Source: Dehalococcoidia bacterium
Lineage (GTDB): Bacteria; Chloroflexota; Dehalococcoidia; GIF9; AB-539-J10
Direction of reading: 5' to 3'
Assembly (NCBI GenBank): GCA_023128875.1
Contig: JAGMDB010000027.1
Span: 1-9,424 of the forward strand
Length of the DNA stretch: 9,424 nucleotides
Both the position numbers and the translations under genes were made by a program. The notes beneath the pieces are model-generated. The model was not told where the DNA came from. It made no database searches and saw only the letters and a program-made list of their open reading frames with translations. Position 1 is the stretch's first letter; each line of letters starts with the position of its first letter. Shown in pieces: positions 1-6,926 of the stretch.

Positions 1-1
1 A

Positions 2-520
2 AGAGCCAAAATTGAGGTTTCAGAGCTTGAACTAGAGGAGAAGTTGATAACCCTTGACCGTGTAACTAAGGTAGTTAAGGGTGGCAAGCGACTTCGCTTT
101 CGTGCTTTAGTGGCAGTGGGTGACGGTAGAGGGCATGTAGGAATTGGTTTGGCTAAAGCTACTGGCGTTCCGGAGGCAATTCGTAAGGCTAACGCTGCAG
201 GCCGGAAAGAGTTAATTGAAGTACCTGTTGTGAATACCACCATTCCTCATGAAATTTTGGCCAAGTTTGGAACATCTAAAGTTTTACTCAAACCAGCGAT
301 ATCCGGCACCGGTATAGTTGCTAGCAATACTATTCGAGCAGTGCTTGAATTGGCCGGCATAAAAGATATCATTAGTAAATCTCTCGGTAGTCGTAATCAG
401 GTTAGTGTAGTTAAGGCGACCATGGTTGCCTTATCTAACTTAAGAAGGACTGAGGAAGTTACGGCTGAAGGCAAGCTTGACTTCGAAGTTCAAGAAGAGG
501 ATGCAAATGAGACAGAATGA
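2..520 (+). CDS. rpsE: 30S ribosomal protein S5, 5'-partial
   Basis: Small-subunit protein uS5, which helps shape the mRNA entry site and decoding fidelity. The reading frame is open back to position 2, giving 172 residues in the window. The peptide encoded upstream of the TTG at 44 (ending ELELEEKLITLDRVTKVVKG) is genuine S5 N-terminal sequence, so that TTG is an internal leucine codon. The real start lies just before the window. The S5 double-stranded-RNA-binding half contains KVVKGGKRLRF and the glycine-rich GDGRGHVGIGLAKA. The C-terminal half contains the KPAISGTGIVASNTIRAVLELAGI block and ends LRRTEEV plus an acidic tail (EEDANETE). The tail overlaps the start of rplO by 14 nt, which suggests coupled translation. 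The identification is certain; only the exact start is unseen. Confidence 0.97.
   Translation, partial: RAKIEVSELELEEKLITLDRVTKVVKGGKRLRFRALVAVGDGRGHVGIGLAKATGVPEAIRKANAAGRKELIEVPVVNTTIPHEILAKFGTSKVLLKPAISGTGIVASNTIRAVLELAGIKDIISKSLGSRNQVSVVKATMVALSNLRRTEEVTAEGKLDFEVQEEDANETE
494..500 (+). promoter_or_regulatory. Shine-Dalgarno site that fixes the rplO start
   Basis: GAAGAGG lies 6 nt before the ATG at 507 and directly abuts the ATG at 501. Normal spacing favours 507 as the initiation codon of rplO. The site is inside the rpsE coding sequence. Confidence 0.6.
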
Positions 521-950
521 ATTAAGACCTCCTTTGGGTGCCAAGCATAAGGCAAAGCGAGTGGGCAGAGGAGATGGCAGTGGGCATGGCACTTACTCGG
601 GACGAGGTTGTAAGGGGCAAAAATCTCGTTCGGGAGGCGGTGTGCGCCTTGGATTCGAAGGTGGACAGTTACCTCTTATAAAGCGGCTGCCAAGAAAGAG
701 AGGATTCACTAATATTTTTAAAATTGAATATAACATTATCAACGTGGGTAAACTTGACGGTTTTTCTCCCGGGAGTGAGATAAATACGGAAGAACTGCTC
801 AAAGCAGGGCTGATTAAGTCTCTCGGCCGTCCGACTAAAATTCTTGGCGATGGTGACATTCATCATTCCTTATCAGTCAAGGCTGATAAATTCTCTGCGG
901 CGGCGGAGAGGAAGATTGTCGCCGCCGGGGGGAAGGTAGAGAGGACTTAA
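507..950 (+). CDS. rplO: 50S ribosomal protein L15
   Basis: Large-subunit protein uL15 (147 aa), a late-assembly protein with a long basic N-terminal extension that penetrates 23S rRNA. I place the start at ATG 507 (MRQNELRPPLGAK), which aligns with the family's usual MKLxELxPxxGxR opening and has a well-spaced ribosome-binding site. The frame is open further upstream to a TTG at 477, but that would add residues unlike L15. The basic region KRVGRGDGSGHGTYSGRGCK and KGQKSRSGG is typical. It is followed by GFEGGQLPLIKRLPRKRGF and a C-terminal domain ending AAGGKVERT. It overlaps rpsE by 14 nt and abuts secY with no gap. rpmD, the usual gene between rpsE and rplO, is absent here. Confidence 0.96.
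   Translation: MRQNELRPPLGAKHKAKRVGRGDGSGHGTYSGRGCKGQKSRSGGGVRLGFEGGQLPLIKRLPRKRGFTNIFKIEYNIINVGKLDGFSPGSEINTEELLKAGLIKSLGRPTKILGDGDIHHSLSVKADKFSAAAERKIVAAGGKVERT
898..927 (+). other. GC-rich inverted repeat at the 3' end of rplO
   Basis: CGGCGGCG at 898-905 is perfectly complementary to CGCCGCCG at 920-927, with a 14-nt loop. It falls in codons for the alanine-rich L15 C-terminus (SAAAERKIVAAGG), 24 nt before the secY start. It could fold in the mRNA and affect secY translation or mRNA processing. It may equally be a side effect of GCN and GGN codon choice. Confidence 0.35.
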
Positions 951-2267
951 ATGCAGCGTAAGGAAAGTCAGCCCCGCCTTATCCGGGCAATGATAGATGT
1001 GTTTAAGTTACCGGATTTAAGGCGAAGAATTCTTTTTACCCTGGGTATCTTGGTGGTTTTCCGTTTTATAGCTCACGTCCCTTTGCCTGGAGTGGATATT
1101 GATGCTTTACAGCAACTCTTTGAGCAGAATCAGATTCTAGGCATGCTTGACCTCTTCAGTGGTGGAGCTATGAGGAGGTTTAGCGTGGCTGCCCTAGGTG
1201 TGTATCCTTATATAACTGCCTCGATAATAATGCAATTGTTGGTTCCAGTAATTCCTAGGTTTCAGAGTATCGCCCAAGAGGGAGAAGCTGGCCAACGCAA
1301 GATCAATCGCATCACCCATTTACTGACTGTGCCTTTAGCAGCCGTGTCAGGCTATGGGCAGATTGCCTTGTTGCAAAACCAAATGGCTATTGGACGCATT
1401 GAGCCGCTAGTAGTGGTTGTTATAGTGACATCGTTGACCGCTGGCACAGTGTTTCTCGTCTGGTTGGGCGAATTAATCACCGAACGCGGTATTGGCAATG
1501 GAATATCAATGATCATTTTTGCCGGTATTGTAGCCAGCGCGCCAGAGATGATAGGGCGTGCTTTTTTGGCTAAGCAAGATCCCTTAGGTTTGACTACCTT
1601 CGTTATACTTAGCTTGGTTACTCTGGTATTCATAGTCGTATTTATCGAAGCCCACCGTCGCATCCCCGTGCAGTATGCCCGTGGCACCATTCGTGGCGGT
1701 CGTATGTATAGACAATCAGGTTCAACTTACATTCCATTGCGCGTAAATACAGCCGGGATGATTCCTCTTATCTTTGCCATAGCTCTAATGACATTTCCAG
1801 GGACGATAGCGAGCTATTTTGCCAGCCCGGTAGGGCAGGACCCTAATTTAGCTACTAAGATTATGCAAATCTTCGATCCCCAGGCGGCTCTCCCTTCAGG
1901 TTTGGCTTATCGAGGTTTATACTTCGCCCTAGTAGTCGGTTTTGCTTTCTTTTACACTATGGTCATATTTGAACAAATGAAGCTGCCCCAAACTTTGCAG
2001 CAGCAGGGTGGCTTTATCCCCGGAGTTCGCCCTGGAAAAGCTACAGCTGATTATTTGAATCGAACCATAAAGCATCTTACCTTTGGTGGCGCTCTGTTTT
2101 TAGCTGTGGTAGCGCTTATGCCTTTCATTGCCAGGGATATTACGGGCATCACCGTGTTGACGATTCAAAGCACTGCCTTACTCATAGCTGTTGGTGTTGC
2201 TCTAGACACTATGAAGCAACTGGAATCTCAGCTAACAATGCGGCGCTATGAAGGTTTCCTAAAATAG
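951..2267 (+). CDS. secY: Preprotein translocase channel subunit SecY
   Basis: Central membrane pore of the Sec translocon, which exports or inserts proteins with SecE, SecG and SecA. The 438 aa length matches the family, and about ten hydrophobic segments are visible. TM1 is near residues 27-46. The plug and TM2 region SGGAMRRFSVAALGVYPYIT spans about 70-89. ITERGIGNGIS spans 176-186, the cytosolic loop RRIPVQYARGTIRGGRMYRQ spans 236-255, and QQGGFIPGVRPGKATADYL spans 351-369 in the C5 loop that contacts SecA and the ribosome. The terminal MRRYEGFLK is typical. The ATG immediately follows the rplO stop (TAAATG), with a GAGAGG-like ribosome-binding site in the end of rplO. An alternative start at Met14 is possible but less well supported. 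Confidence 0.97.
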   Translation: MQRKESQPRLIRAMIDVFKLPDLRRRILFTLGILVVFRFIAHVPLPGVDIDALQQLFEQNQILGMLDLFSGGAMRRFSVAALGVYPYITASIIMQLLVPVIPRFQSIAQEGEAGQRKINRITHLLTVPLAAVSGYGQIALLQNQMAIGRIEPLVVVVIVTSLTAGTVFLVWLGELITERGIGNGISMIIFAGIVASAPEMIGRAFLAKQDPLGLTTFVILSLVTLVFIVVFIEAHRRIPVQYARGTIRGGRMYRQSGSTYIPLRVNTAGMIPLIFAIALMTFPGTIASYFASPVGQDPNLATKIMQIFDPQAALPSGLAYRGLYFALVVGFAFFYTMVIFEQMKLPQTLQQQGGFIPGVRPGKATADYLNRTIKHLTFGGALFLAVVALMPFIARDITGITVLTIQSTALLIAVGVALDTMKQLESQLTMRRYEGFLK

Positions 2268-2278
2268 GAGAAGGTAAG

Positions 2279-2941
2279 ATGCATATCGTTATCTTGGGTG
2301 CTCCAGGAGCTGGCAAGGGAACTCAGGCGGATATCCTTTGCCAGGAATTGGATTTACCTCATATAGCTTCTGGAGACTTATTTCGCCAGGCATTGGAGAA
2401 AAAGACTGAGCTGGGCCTCTTAGCTAAATCATACATGGAAAGGGGAGAACTAGGCCCCAGTGAAATAGCGATCAAAATGATTCTAGAGAGGATTAGCTTG
2501 CCTGATTGTGTCTCAGGCTGCGTGTTTGATGGGTTTCCGCGAACTTTAGAACAGGCCGAGGCTTTAGATAAAGCTTTAGCTGAACAGGGGAAAAGCATAG
2601 ATAAAGCAATATATATACAGGTGCCACGAAAGGAGCTTGTGAAGCGTCTCAGTGGACGGCGCATTTGCCGAAGTTGCCAAACACCTTATCATTTGATGGC
2701 TGCTCCGCCCAGAGTGGCAGGGAAATGTGATAAGTGCGGTGGCGATCTGTATCAACGTCCTGATGATAAAGAGGAAACAGTGAAGGAACGATTGAAAGTT
2801 TTCTTTGCTCTAACTTTGCCTATTGTTGATTATTATAAGAAGCAGGAAAAACTAATTGAAGTCAATGGCAACCTAGGAATACAGAATGTAGCTGAGAAAA
2901 TAATCTCTGTGCTTAAACCTTTCGTAATCACAGAGCTCTGA
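2279..2941 (+). CDS. adk: Adenylate kinase, zinc-binding LID type
   Basis: Cytosolic enzyme catalysing ATP + AMP = 2 ADP; it balances the adenylate pool. The protein is 220 aa. The P-loop GAPGAGKGT is at residues 7-15 and the AMP-binding DGFPRT at 84-89. The LID domain carries Cys130-x2-Cys133 and Cys150-x2-Cys153, the four-cysteine structural zinc site found in many Gram-positive and thermophilic enzymes and absent from the E. coli enzyme. RRICRSC supplies LID arginines and RPDDKEETVKERL follows the LID, as in the long-form family. The start is preceded by AGGAGAAGG. adk lies between secY and map, its standard place in spc operons of many phyla. Confidence 0.97.
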   Translation: MHIVILGAPGAGKGTQADILCQELDLPHIASGDLFRQALEKKTELGLLAKSYMERGELGPSEIAIKMILERISLPDCVSGCVFDGFPRTLEQAEALDKALAEQGKSIDKAIYIQVPRKELVKRLSGRRICRSCQTPYHLMAAPPRVAGKCDKCGGDLYQRPDDKEETVKERLKVFFALTLPIVDYYKKQEKLIEVNGNLGIQNVAEKIISVLKPFVITEL

Positions 2942-2965
2942 AGACTCGCGGTATTATAGAACAAG

Positions 2966-3703
2966 ATGATAATCATAAAATCCCCTGAGGAAATAGCAAT
3001 TATGAGACAATGCGGCAAGATTCTAGCAGCTATTTTGGATAAACTAAGAATGGGGGTGAAACCGGGGATCAAAACCTGCTGGCTAGACTCAACCATGCTG
3101 GAAGAATCGCAGAGATGGGGAGTTAAACCCTCTTTTAAGAATTATCACGGTTTCCCTGCTCATTTATGTGTTTCCGTGAATGATGAAATAGTTCATGGCA
3201 TTCCTGGCGAGCGTGTATTGAAGGAAGGGGATATTGTCTCTTTGGATGTAGGGGTTTTTCATGGTGGCTTTCATGCGGATACTGCTGTAACGGTTGGTGT
3301 GGGGAGGATAAGCAATCAAGCTAAGGAAATCATGGCCGTTACTGAAGGTAGCTTGAAGGCTGGTATTGCTCAAGCCAAGTGTGGCGCATATGTGAGAGAC
3401 ATTTCAGCTGCTGTTCAGGGTTATGTTGAATCAAGAGGATTTTCCGTGGTTAGGGAATATACGGGACATGGGGTGGGCAAGGAATTACATGAAGAACCGC
3501 AAATACCAAATTTTGCTTCTCACAGAGGGCCCTTGCTTCGTAGAGGCATGACTTTAGCTATTGAGCCTATGGTCAATGCTGGGGATTGGCACACTAGATT
3601 GGCTCCCAACCAATGGACAGTGCTAACGGCCGATGGAAGCCTTTCAGCGCACTTTGAACATACTATTGTTATTACTGATAGCGAAGCTGAGATACTTACT
3701 TAG
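2966..3703 (+). CDS. map: Type I methionine aminopeptidase
   Basis: Metalloprotease that removes the initiator methionine from nascent proteins at the ribosome. The protein is 245 aa and has the bare catalytic fold, without the N-terminal zinc-finger extension of some paralogues. Substrate-side His77 lies in [11 protein letters not shown]. The expected metal ligands are Asp94 and Asp105 ([16 protein letters not shown]), His168 ([13 protein letters not shown]), Glu200 ([10 protein letters not shown]) and Glu231 ([10 protein letters not shown]). His175 is also conserved. The five-ligand set is complete, so the enzyme should be active. The start [10 protein letters not shown] matches the family. 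No clear Shine-Dalgarno site precedes it, and the 24-nt gap after adk suggests re-initiation or leader-independent loading. Confidence 0.97.
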   Translation: MIIIKSPEEIAIMRQCGKILAAILDKLRMGVKPGIKTCWLDSTMLEESQRWGVKPSFKNYHGFPAHLCVSVNDEIVHGIPGERVLKEGDIVSLDVGVFHGGFHADTAVTVGVGRISNQAKEIMAVTEGSLKAGIAQAKCGAYVRDISAAVQGYVESRGFSVVREYTGHGVGKELHEEPQIPNFASHRGPLLRRGMTLAIEPMVNAGDWHTRLAPNQWTVLTADGSLSAHFEHTIVITDSEAEILT

Positions 3704-3711
3704 AGAAGAGT

Positions 3712-3930
3712 ATGACTAAAAAAGAAAAAATAGAAGTTGAGGGCAAAGTAACTGTATGTTTACCTAACACTGTGTTTCGTGTTGAATTAGCTAATGGTCA
3801 CATAGTATTGGCGCATATTTCAGGGAAGATGAGGAAGCATTATATTAAGATTTTGCCTGGGGATAGGGTTTTGGTGGAGCTTTCCCCTTATGATTTGAGT
3901 CGTGGCAGGATTATCTATCGGCTCAAATAG
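3712..3930 (+). CDS. infA: Translation initiation factor IF-1
   Basis: A 72 aa single OB-fold (S1-like) protein that occupies the ribosomal A site during initiation with IF-2 and IF-3. The full length matches the family. Diagnostic blocks are [57 protein letters not shown] and the terminal YRLK. The conserved SGKMRK and GDRV segments are intact. It starts 8 nt after the map stop, behind a GAGAAGAG purine tract. It is the last gene before a 65-nt gap that holds a promoter. The position next to rpmJ and rpsM is canonical. Confidence 0.98.
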   Translation: MTKKEKIEVEGKVTVCLPNTVFRVELANGHIVLAHISGKMRKHYIKILPGDRVLVELSPYDLSRGRIIYRLK

Positions 3931-3938
3931 CTTTACCT

Positions 3939-3967
3939 TTGACAAGGTGACCAGGAAGGTTTATCAT
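3939..3967 (+). promoter_or_regulatory. Sigma70-type promoter for rpmJ and the alpha operon
   Basis: A perfect -35 box TTGACA (3939-3944) and a 5/6 -10 box TATCAT (3962-3967) are separated by exactly 17 nt. An offset CATAAT (3965-3970) could serve as an alternative -10. Transcription would begin near 3974, leaving about 22 nt of leader before the rpmJ ATG. The site lies in the 65-nt infA-rpmJ gap, the largest intergenic gap inside the operon. A 5-bp inverted repeat (ACCTT at 3935-3939, AAGGT at 3944-3948) overlaps the -35 box and could be an operator or chance. The boxes are read from the sequence; activity is inferred. Confidence 0.7.
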
Positions 3968-3995
3968 AATAAGGTTTTGTTCTTGGTGATTAGAA

Positions 3996-4109
3996 ATGAA
4001 AGTGAGTGCTTCGGTTAAGCGGCGGTGTAGTAAGTGTAAAATTATTAGAAGGAAAGGTGTTGTTAGGGTTATCTGTGAGAATCCAAGGCATAAACAGAGA
4101 CAAGGCTAG
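3996..4109 (+). CDS. rpmJ: 50S ribosomal protein L36
   Basis: A 37 aa zinc-binding protein, bL36, the smallest large-subunit protein; it sits near the stalk base and 23S rRNA domain VI. The translation begins [15 protein letters not shown] and ends [11 protein letters not shown]. The zinc ligands Cys11, Cys14, Cys27 and His32 are all present (the C+ form). ATG 3996 is preceded by GGTGAT at 3985-3990. It is the first gene downstream of the promoter at 3939-3967 and lies 54 nt before rpsM. The length and the C-x2-C, C-x4-H pattern leave no real alternative. Confidence 0.97.
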   Translation: MKVSASVKRRCSKCKIIRRKGVVRVICENPRHKQRQG

Positions 4110-4163
4110 CTCTTTCCAAGAAAGTGCACCATGCCCTTCTATAAGAATGGCGAGGAGTAAGTA
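4110..4163 (+). promoter_or_regulatory. rpmJ-rpsM intergenic leader with weak hairpins
   Basis: This 54-nt spacer holds a small hairpin CTTTC/GAAAG (4112-4116 with 4120-4124) and an interrupted one (4129-4132 with 4147-4150, continued by 4136-4138 with 4143-4145). The second lies just before the rpsM ribosome-binding site GAGGAG (4152-4157, 6 nt from ATG). In E. coli, S4 represses the alpha operon by binding a pseudoknot around the rpsM start. I cannot show a pseudoknot here, so a regulatory role is only a possibility. Confidence 0.25.
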
Positions 4164-4553
4164 ATGGCACGCATTGCTAGTGTAGATCTTCCTAAAGGTA
4201 AAGCGATCAAGATAGCTTTGCAGTACATTTATGGTATTGGGCCAACGTTGAGCCAGGAAGCTCTAACTGCTACCGGAGTTGATGCCAACATCAAGGTTAA
4301 GGATCTTACCGAAGAACAAGTTGGCCAACTGCGTAATGTTATCGACAAACAGTATCAAGTAGAGGGTGACCTGAGGCGGGAAGTGCAGTTTAACATAAAA
4401 CGGCTTATTGACATTGGCTGTGTGCGAGGGACGAGGCATCGCATGAATTTACCGGTTCATGGGCAGAGGACACGCACTAATGCACGCAATAAAAGAGGGG
4501 CAAGAAAAACGGTAGCTGGCAGAGGCCAAAGACGTGGCGTAGGCAAGAAATGA
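4164..4553 (+). CDS. rpsM: 30S ribosomal protein S13
   Basis: uS13 (129 aa) of the small-subunit head. It contacts 23S rRNA and L5 in intersubunit bridges and touches P-site tRNA through its basic tail. The start [13 protein letters not shown] is canonical, followed by the helix-two-turn-helix [14 protein letters not shown]. The RNA-binding stretch is [20 protein letters not shown], then [15 protein letters not shown] and the signature [10 protein letters not shown]. It has a good ribosome-binding site at 4152-4157. Its TGA stop is embedded in the AGGAGG that serves rpsK, so the two genes are likely co-translated. Confidence 0.98.
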   Translation: MARIASVDLPKGKAIKIALQYIYGIGPTLSQEALTATGVDANIKVKDLTEEQVGQLRNVIDKQYQVEGDLRREVQFNIKRLIDIGCVRGTRHRMNLPVHGQRTRTNARNKRGARKTVAGRGQRRGVGKK

Positions 4554-4571
4554 GGAGGTCATATTTAGCAA

Positions 4572-4964
4572 ATGCCAAAGAAGAAAGGAACTAAAAGAGG
4601 AAAAAGGGCACGCAAGGGAATTAGCGAAGGTAGGGTTTATATTCAGTCTACTTTTAATAATACTATTGTTACTATCGCTGATATGGAGGGCAATGTTATA
4701 GCCTGGGGAAGTTCAGGTACTGCTGGATTTAAAGGCTCGAGGAAAGGCACTCCTTACGCTGCTCAATTAGCTGCTCGAGAGACAGCGCGGCAAGCAGCAA
4801 ATGACGGTTTGCGCCAAGTCGAAGTTTATGTTAAGGGCCCTGGAAGTGGGCGTGAAGCAGCTATCCGTACATTACAGGCTTGTGGCCTTATCGTTACCGC
4901 TATCAGAGATGTGACTCCTATCCCTCATAACGGCTGTCGTGCTCGTGGGCGAAGAAGAGTATAA
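4572..4964 (+). CDS. rpsK: 30S ribosomal protein S11
   Basis: uS11 (130 aa), part of the small-subunit platform near the mRNA exit and E site. A lysine/arginine-rich N-terminus ([15 protein letters not shown]) leads into the family core [18 protein letters not shown], then [28 protein letters not shown]. The tail carries [34 protein letters not shown] and the conserved C-terminal basic end. The only nearby upstream in-frame codons end in a TAG at 4566-4568, so ATG 4572 is the start. The AGGAGG overlapping the rpsM stop is about 13 nt away, a longer spacing than usual. It is followed by rpsD with 1 nt between. Confidence 0.98.
   Translation: MPKKKGTKRGKRARKGISEGRVYIQSTFNNTIVTIADMEGNVIAWGSSGTAGFKGSRKGTPYAAQLAARETARQAANDGLRQVEVYVKGPGSGREAAIRTLQACGLIVTAIRDVTPIPHNGCRARGRRRV
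4951..4959 (+). promoter_or_regulatory. Ribosome-binding site that fixes the rpsD start
   Basis: GAAGAAGAG ends 6 nt before ATG 4966, within the last codons of rpsK. It supports the ATG as the rpsD start over the upstream in-frame GTG at 4939. Confidence 0.55.
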
Positions 4965-4965
4965 C

Positions 4966-5604
4966 ATGGCGAGGTATACAGGACCTGTTTGTCGTTTATG
5001 CCGTTATCTTGAAGAGAAGCTGATGCTTAAAGGAGAGAAATGTGCTACGTCTAAGTGTCCTCTGGAGAGGAGAAATTCTCGTCCGGGACGCCCTGGAGGA
5101 CGTGCTTCGGCACAACGGCGTAAAATTTCACTTCACGGACTTCAATTGCATGAGAAACAGAAGGTCCGCTTTAGCTACGGCGTTCTGGAGCGACAATTTC
5201 GCCGCTTTTTCAGTGAGGCAGCGAAGCTCCCTGGTGCCACTGGAGAAAACCTGTTGATATTGCTGGAGAGACGATTGGATAATGTGGTTTATCGTTTAGG
5301 CTTTGCTGACTCACGTGCCCAGGCCAGGCAAACAGTGCAGCATGGTCATATCCTGGTTAATGAGCATAGAACAGATATACCTTCGTGTATAGTAAGATCG
5401 GGAGACGTTATTGAATGGCAGGAAGCTAGCAAAAAGACTGAATATTATCAAAGGTTAGTGGAGAAAATTAGGGGAAAGGTCACTCCTGGCTGGCTAAGTC
5501 TAGATGAAGAAAAAATGACGGGTAGAATTTTGACCTTGCCTGATAAAGATGGCATTGACGCTAAATTCGATGGAAAAACCATCGTTGAATATTATTCAAG
5601 GTAA
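4966..5604 (+). CDS. rpsD: 30S ribosomal protein S4, zinc-finger type
   Basis: uS4 (212 aa), a primary 16S rRNA-binding protein that nucleates assembly of the 30S body; in some bacteria it also represses its own operon. I start it at ATG 4966 (MARYTGPVCRLCR), the usual N-terminus; a GTG at 4939 would add nine unrelated residues from rpsK sequence. Cys9, Cys12, Cys26 and Cys31 form the N-terminal zinc site (the C+ form; many S4 proteins, including that of E. coli, lack it). Next come QLHEKQKVRFSYGVLERQFRRFF, then the S4 RNA-binding domain LLERRLDNVVYRLGF through HILVNEHRTDIPS to GDVIEW. The protein ends KTIVEYYSR as expected. Confidence 0.97.
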   Translation: MARYTGPVCRLCRYLEEKLMLKGEKCATSKCPLERRNSRPGRPGGRASAQRRKISLHGLQLHEKQKVRFSYGVLERQFRRFFSEAAKLPGATGENLLILLERRLDNVVYRLGFADSRAQARQTVQHGHILVNEHRTDIPSCIVRSGDVIEWQEASKKTEYYQRLVEKIRGKVTPGWLSLDEEKMTGRILTLPDKDGIDAKFDGKTIVEYYSR

Positions 5605-5607
5605 AGC

Positions 5608-5614
5608 AGAGGAG
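5608..5614 (+). promoter_or_regulatory. Ribosome-binding site of rpoA
   Basis: AGAGGAG stands 11 nt before the TTG at 5626 and 8 nt before the in-frame CTG at 5623. The frame opens at 5605 and contains no ATG or GTG before residue Met37, so a non-ATG start is forced. The slightly long spacing leaves TTG or CTG undecided, with TTG preferred. Confidence 0.55.
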
Positions 5615-5625
5615 ATCCTTCACTG

Positions 5626-6573
5626 TTGGAGCTATCTATACTAAGTGTAAAATGTGTTGAAAGCGCTGGTAATTATGGGCGTTTTCTCGCTGAACCTTCA
5701 GAGGCGGGATTTACTGTTACCCTAGGTAACGCTATGCGTCGCGTACTCCTCAGTTCTCTGCCTGGCGCTGCTGTAACTTGGGTTAAGATTGAGGGAATCC
5801 AGCATGAGTTCTCTACTATTCCTCATGTCAAAGAGGATGTCAGTGAATTCTTATTGAATGTTAGAGAGCTAAGGCTTCGACCACTTTCTCACCAGCCAGG
5901 CAGGTTGATTCTGGAAGTAGAAGACGAAGGCGAAGTTTGCGCTGCTGATATTAGACGAACGGTAGATTTCCAAATTGCTAATCCTGCGCTTCACTTGGCT
6001 ACTCTAGACTCCGGAGAGAGTAAAATATATGCTGAGTTTAATGTAGAATTAGGAAAGGGTTATGAACCGGCTAAACCGGCCGATGGCTTGCCTGTGGGGG
6101 CATTACCAGTAGATGCCATCTTCTCTCCGATACGCAAAGTCAATTTCTCTGTAGAGCCTCTCAGGCCTGGGGAAGGGAGAAGCCCAGAAAGACTCATCTT
6201 GGAAGTGTGGACTGATGGAACCATTGAACCATGGGAAGCGGTTAGCCAAAGTGCCACTATTTTAATCAATCAACTCGCCTCTTTTAATGAACTTGAGATT
6301 CTGGTGGCGGGGCAAGCAGAGCCAGGTAGCGGTGTGCTAATCTCACCTGACCAGTATAATGCTTCCTTTGGGGAATTGGGTTTGTCGACTCGCGTTTGTA
6401 ACAGTTTGAGAAGGGGCGGCATTTTGAATTTGGGGCAACTTGTAGAGAAGAGCAGAGAGGGTTTGCCCCCATTACCTGGTTTCGGAAAGAAATCTCGAGA
6501 AGAATTGGAGGAAATAATGGCAAAATTAGGCTTTCCCATTATTTTTGATAGGGTGAAGGCGAGGAGGAAATGA
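5626..6573 (+). CDS. rpoA: DNA-directed RNA polymerase subunit alpha
   Basis: The alpha subunit dimerises to seed core RNA polymerase assembly, and its C-terminal domain binds UP elements and activators. The 315 aa protein has a normal two-domain layout. The N-terminal domain spans about residues 1-225, with the assembly helix TLGNAMRRVLLSSLPGAAV (32-50) followed by EGIQHEFSTIPHVKEDVSEFLLN (56-78). A linker near 228-245 leads to the C-terminal domain (about 246-308), with LGLSTRVCNSLRR and PGFGKKSREELEEI. Arg256 aligns with the DNA-contacting Arg265 of E. coli. Initiation is at TTG (or CTG 5623), since no ATG is available. The stop overlaps the rplQ start (ATGA). Its place between rpsD and rplQ is canonical. 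Confidence 0.97.
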   Translation: MELSILSVKCVESAGNYGRFLAEPSEAGFTVTLGNAMRRVLLSSLPGAAVTWVKIEGIQHEFSTIPHVKEDVSEFLLNVRELRLRPLSHQPGRLILEVEDEGEVCAADIRRTVDFQIANPALHLATLDSGESKIYAEFNVELGKGYEPAKPADGLPVGALPVDAIFSPIRKVNFSVEPLRPGEGRSPERLILEVWTDGTIEPWEAVSQSATILINQLASFNELEILVAGQAEPGSGVLISPDQYNASFGELGLSTRVCNSLRRGGILNLGQLVEKSREGLPPLPGFGKKSREELEEIMAKLGFPIIFDRVKARRK

Positions 6574-6926
6574 GACATCGGATAGCTGGACGAAAATTAG
6601 GTAGGCCAAGCCATCACCGCTGGTCACTATACCGAAATCTGGTAACTGCTCTTTTGGCTCATGAGAAAGTCATTACTACTGAGGCTAAAGCGAAGGAAAT
6701 TCAAAGCTTAATTGAGAAGATGATTACCTTGGGCAAAGATGGCAGCCTTGCCTCAAGACGGCGAGCTTTAGCTTTTATTACTGACAAGAAAGTGGCCAAA
6801 AAACTCTTTGACGAGATTGCTCCAGGCTATTCCGACCGGACAGGAGGCTACACACGATTGGCAAAATTAGGGCATCGTCGTGGTGATAATGCTCCTATAG
6901 CTCAAATTGAGCTAATTAAGCGGTGA
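6570..6926 (+). CDS. rplQ: 50S ribosomal protein L17
   Basis: bL17 (118 aa), a large-subunit protein near the peptide exit tunnel. The opening MRHRIAGRKLGRPSHHRWSL is diagnostic, followed by NLVTALLAHEKVITTEAKAKEI and the C-terminal GGYTRLAKLGHRRGDNAPIAQIELI. ATG 6570 overlaps the rpoA stop by 4 nt (ATGA). The AGGAGG at 6562-6567 is only 2 nt upstream of it, a short spacing that suggests coupling to rpoA translation. Its own stop overlaps truA by 4 nt (GTGA). Confidence 0.98.
   Translation: MRHRIAGRKLGRPSHHRWSLYRNLVTALLAHEKVITTEAKAKEIQSLIEKMITLGKDGSLASRRRALAFITDKKVAKKLFDEIAPGYSDRTGGYTRLAKLGHRRGDNAPIAQIELIKR

Noticed and set aside
44..46. TTG as the start of rpsE
   Set aside because: The frame is open to the window edge, and the residues before this TTG match S5, so the codon is internal and the gene is cut by the edge.
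477..506. Upstream in-frame start for rplO (TTG 477 or ATG 501)
   Set aside because: The added residues do not resemble L15, and the ribosome-binding site at 494-500 has proper spacing only for ATG 507.
754..786. TTGACG followed by TAAATA as a promoter inside rplO
   Set aside because: The spacing is 21 nt and the -10 match is poor, so it is probably chance within coding sequence.
1352..1690. 112-codon open frame on the - strand inside secY
   Set aside because: It is antisense to conserved SecY sequence and has low-complexity Thr/Ile content typical of the reverse of a membrane protein gene.
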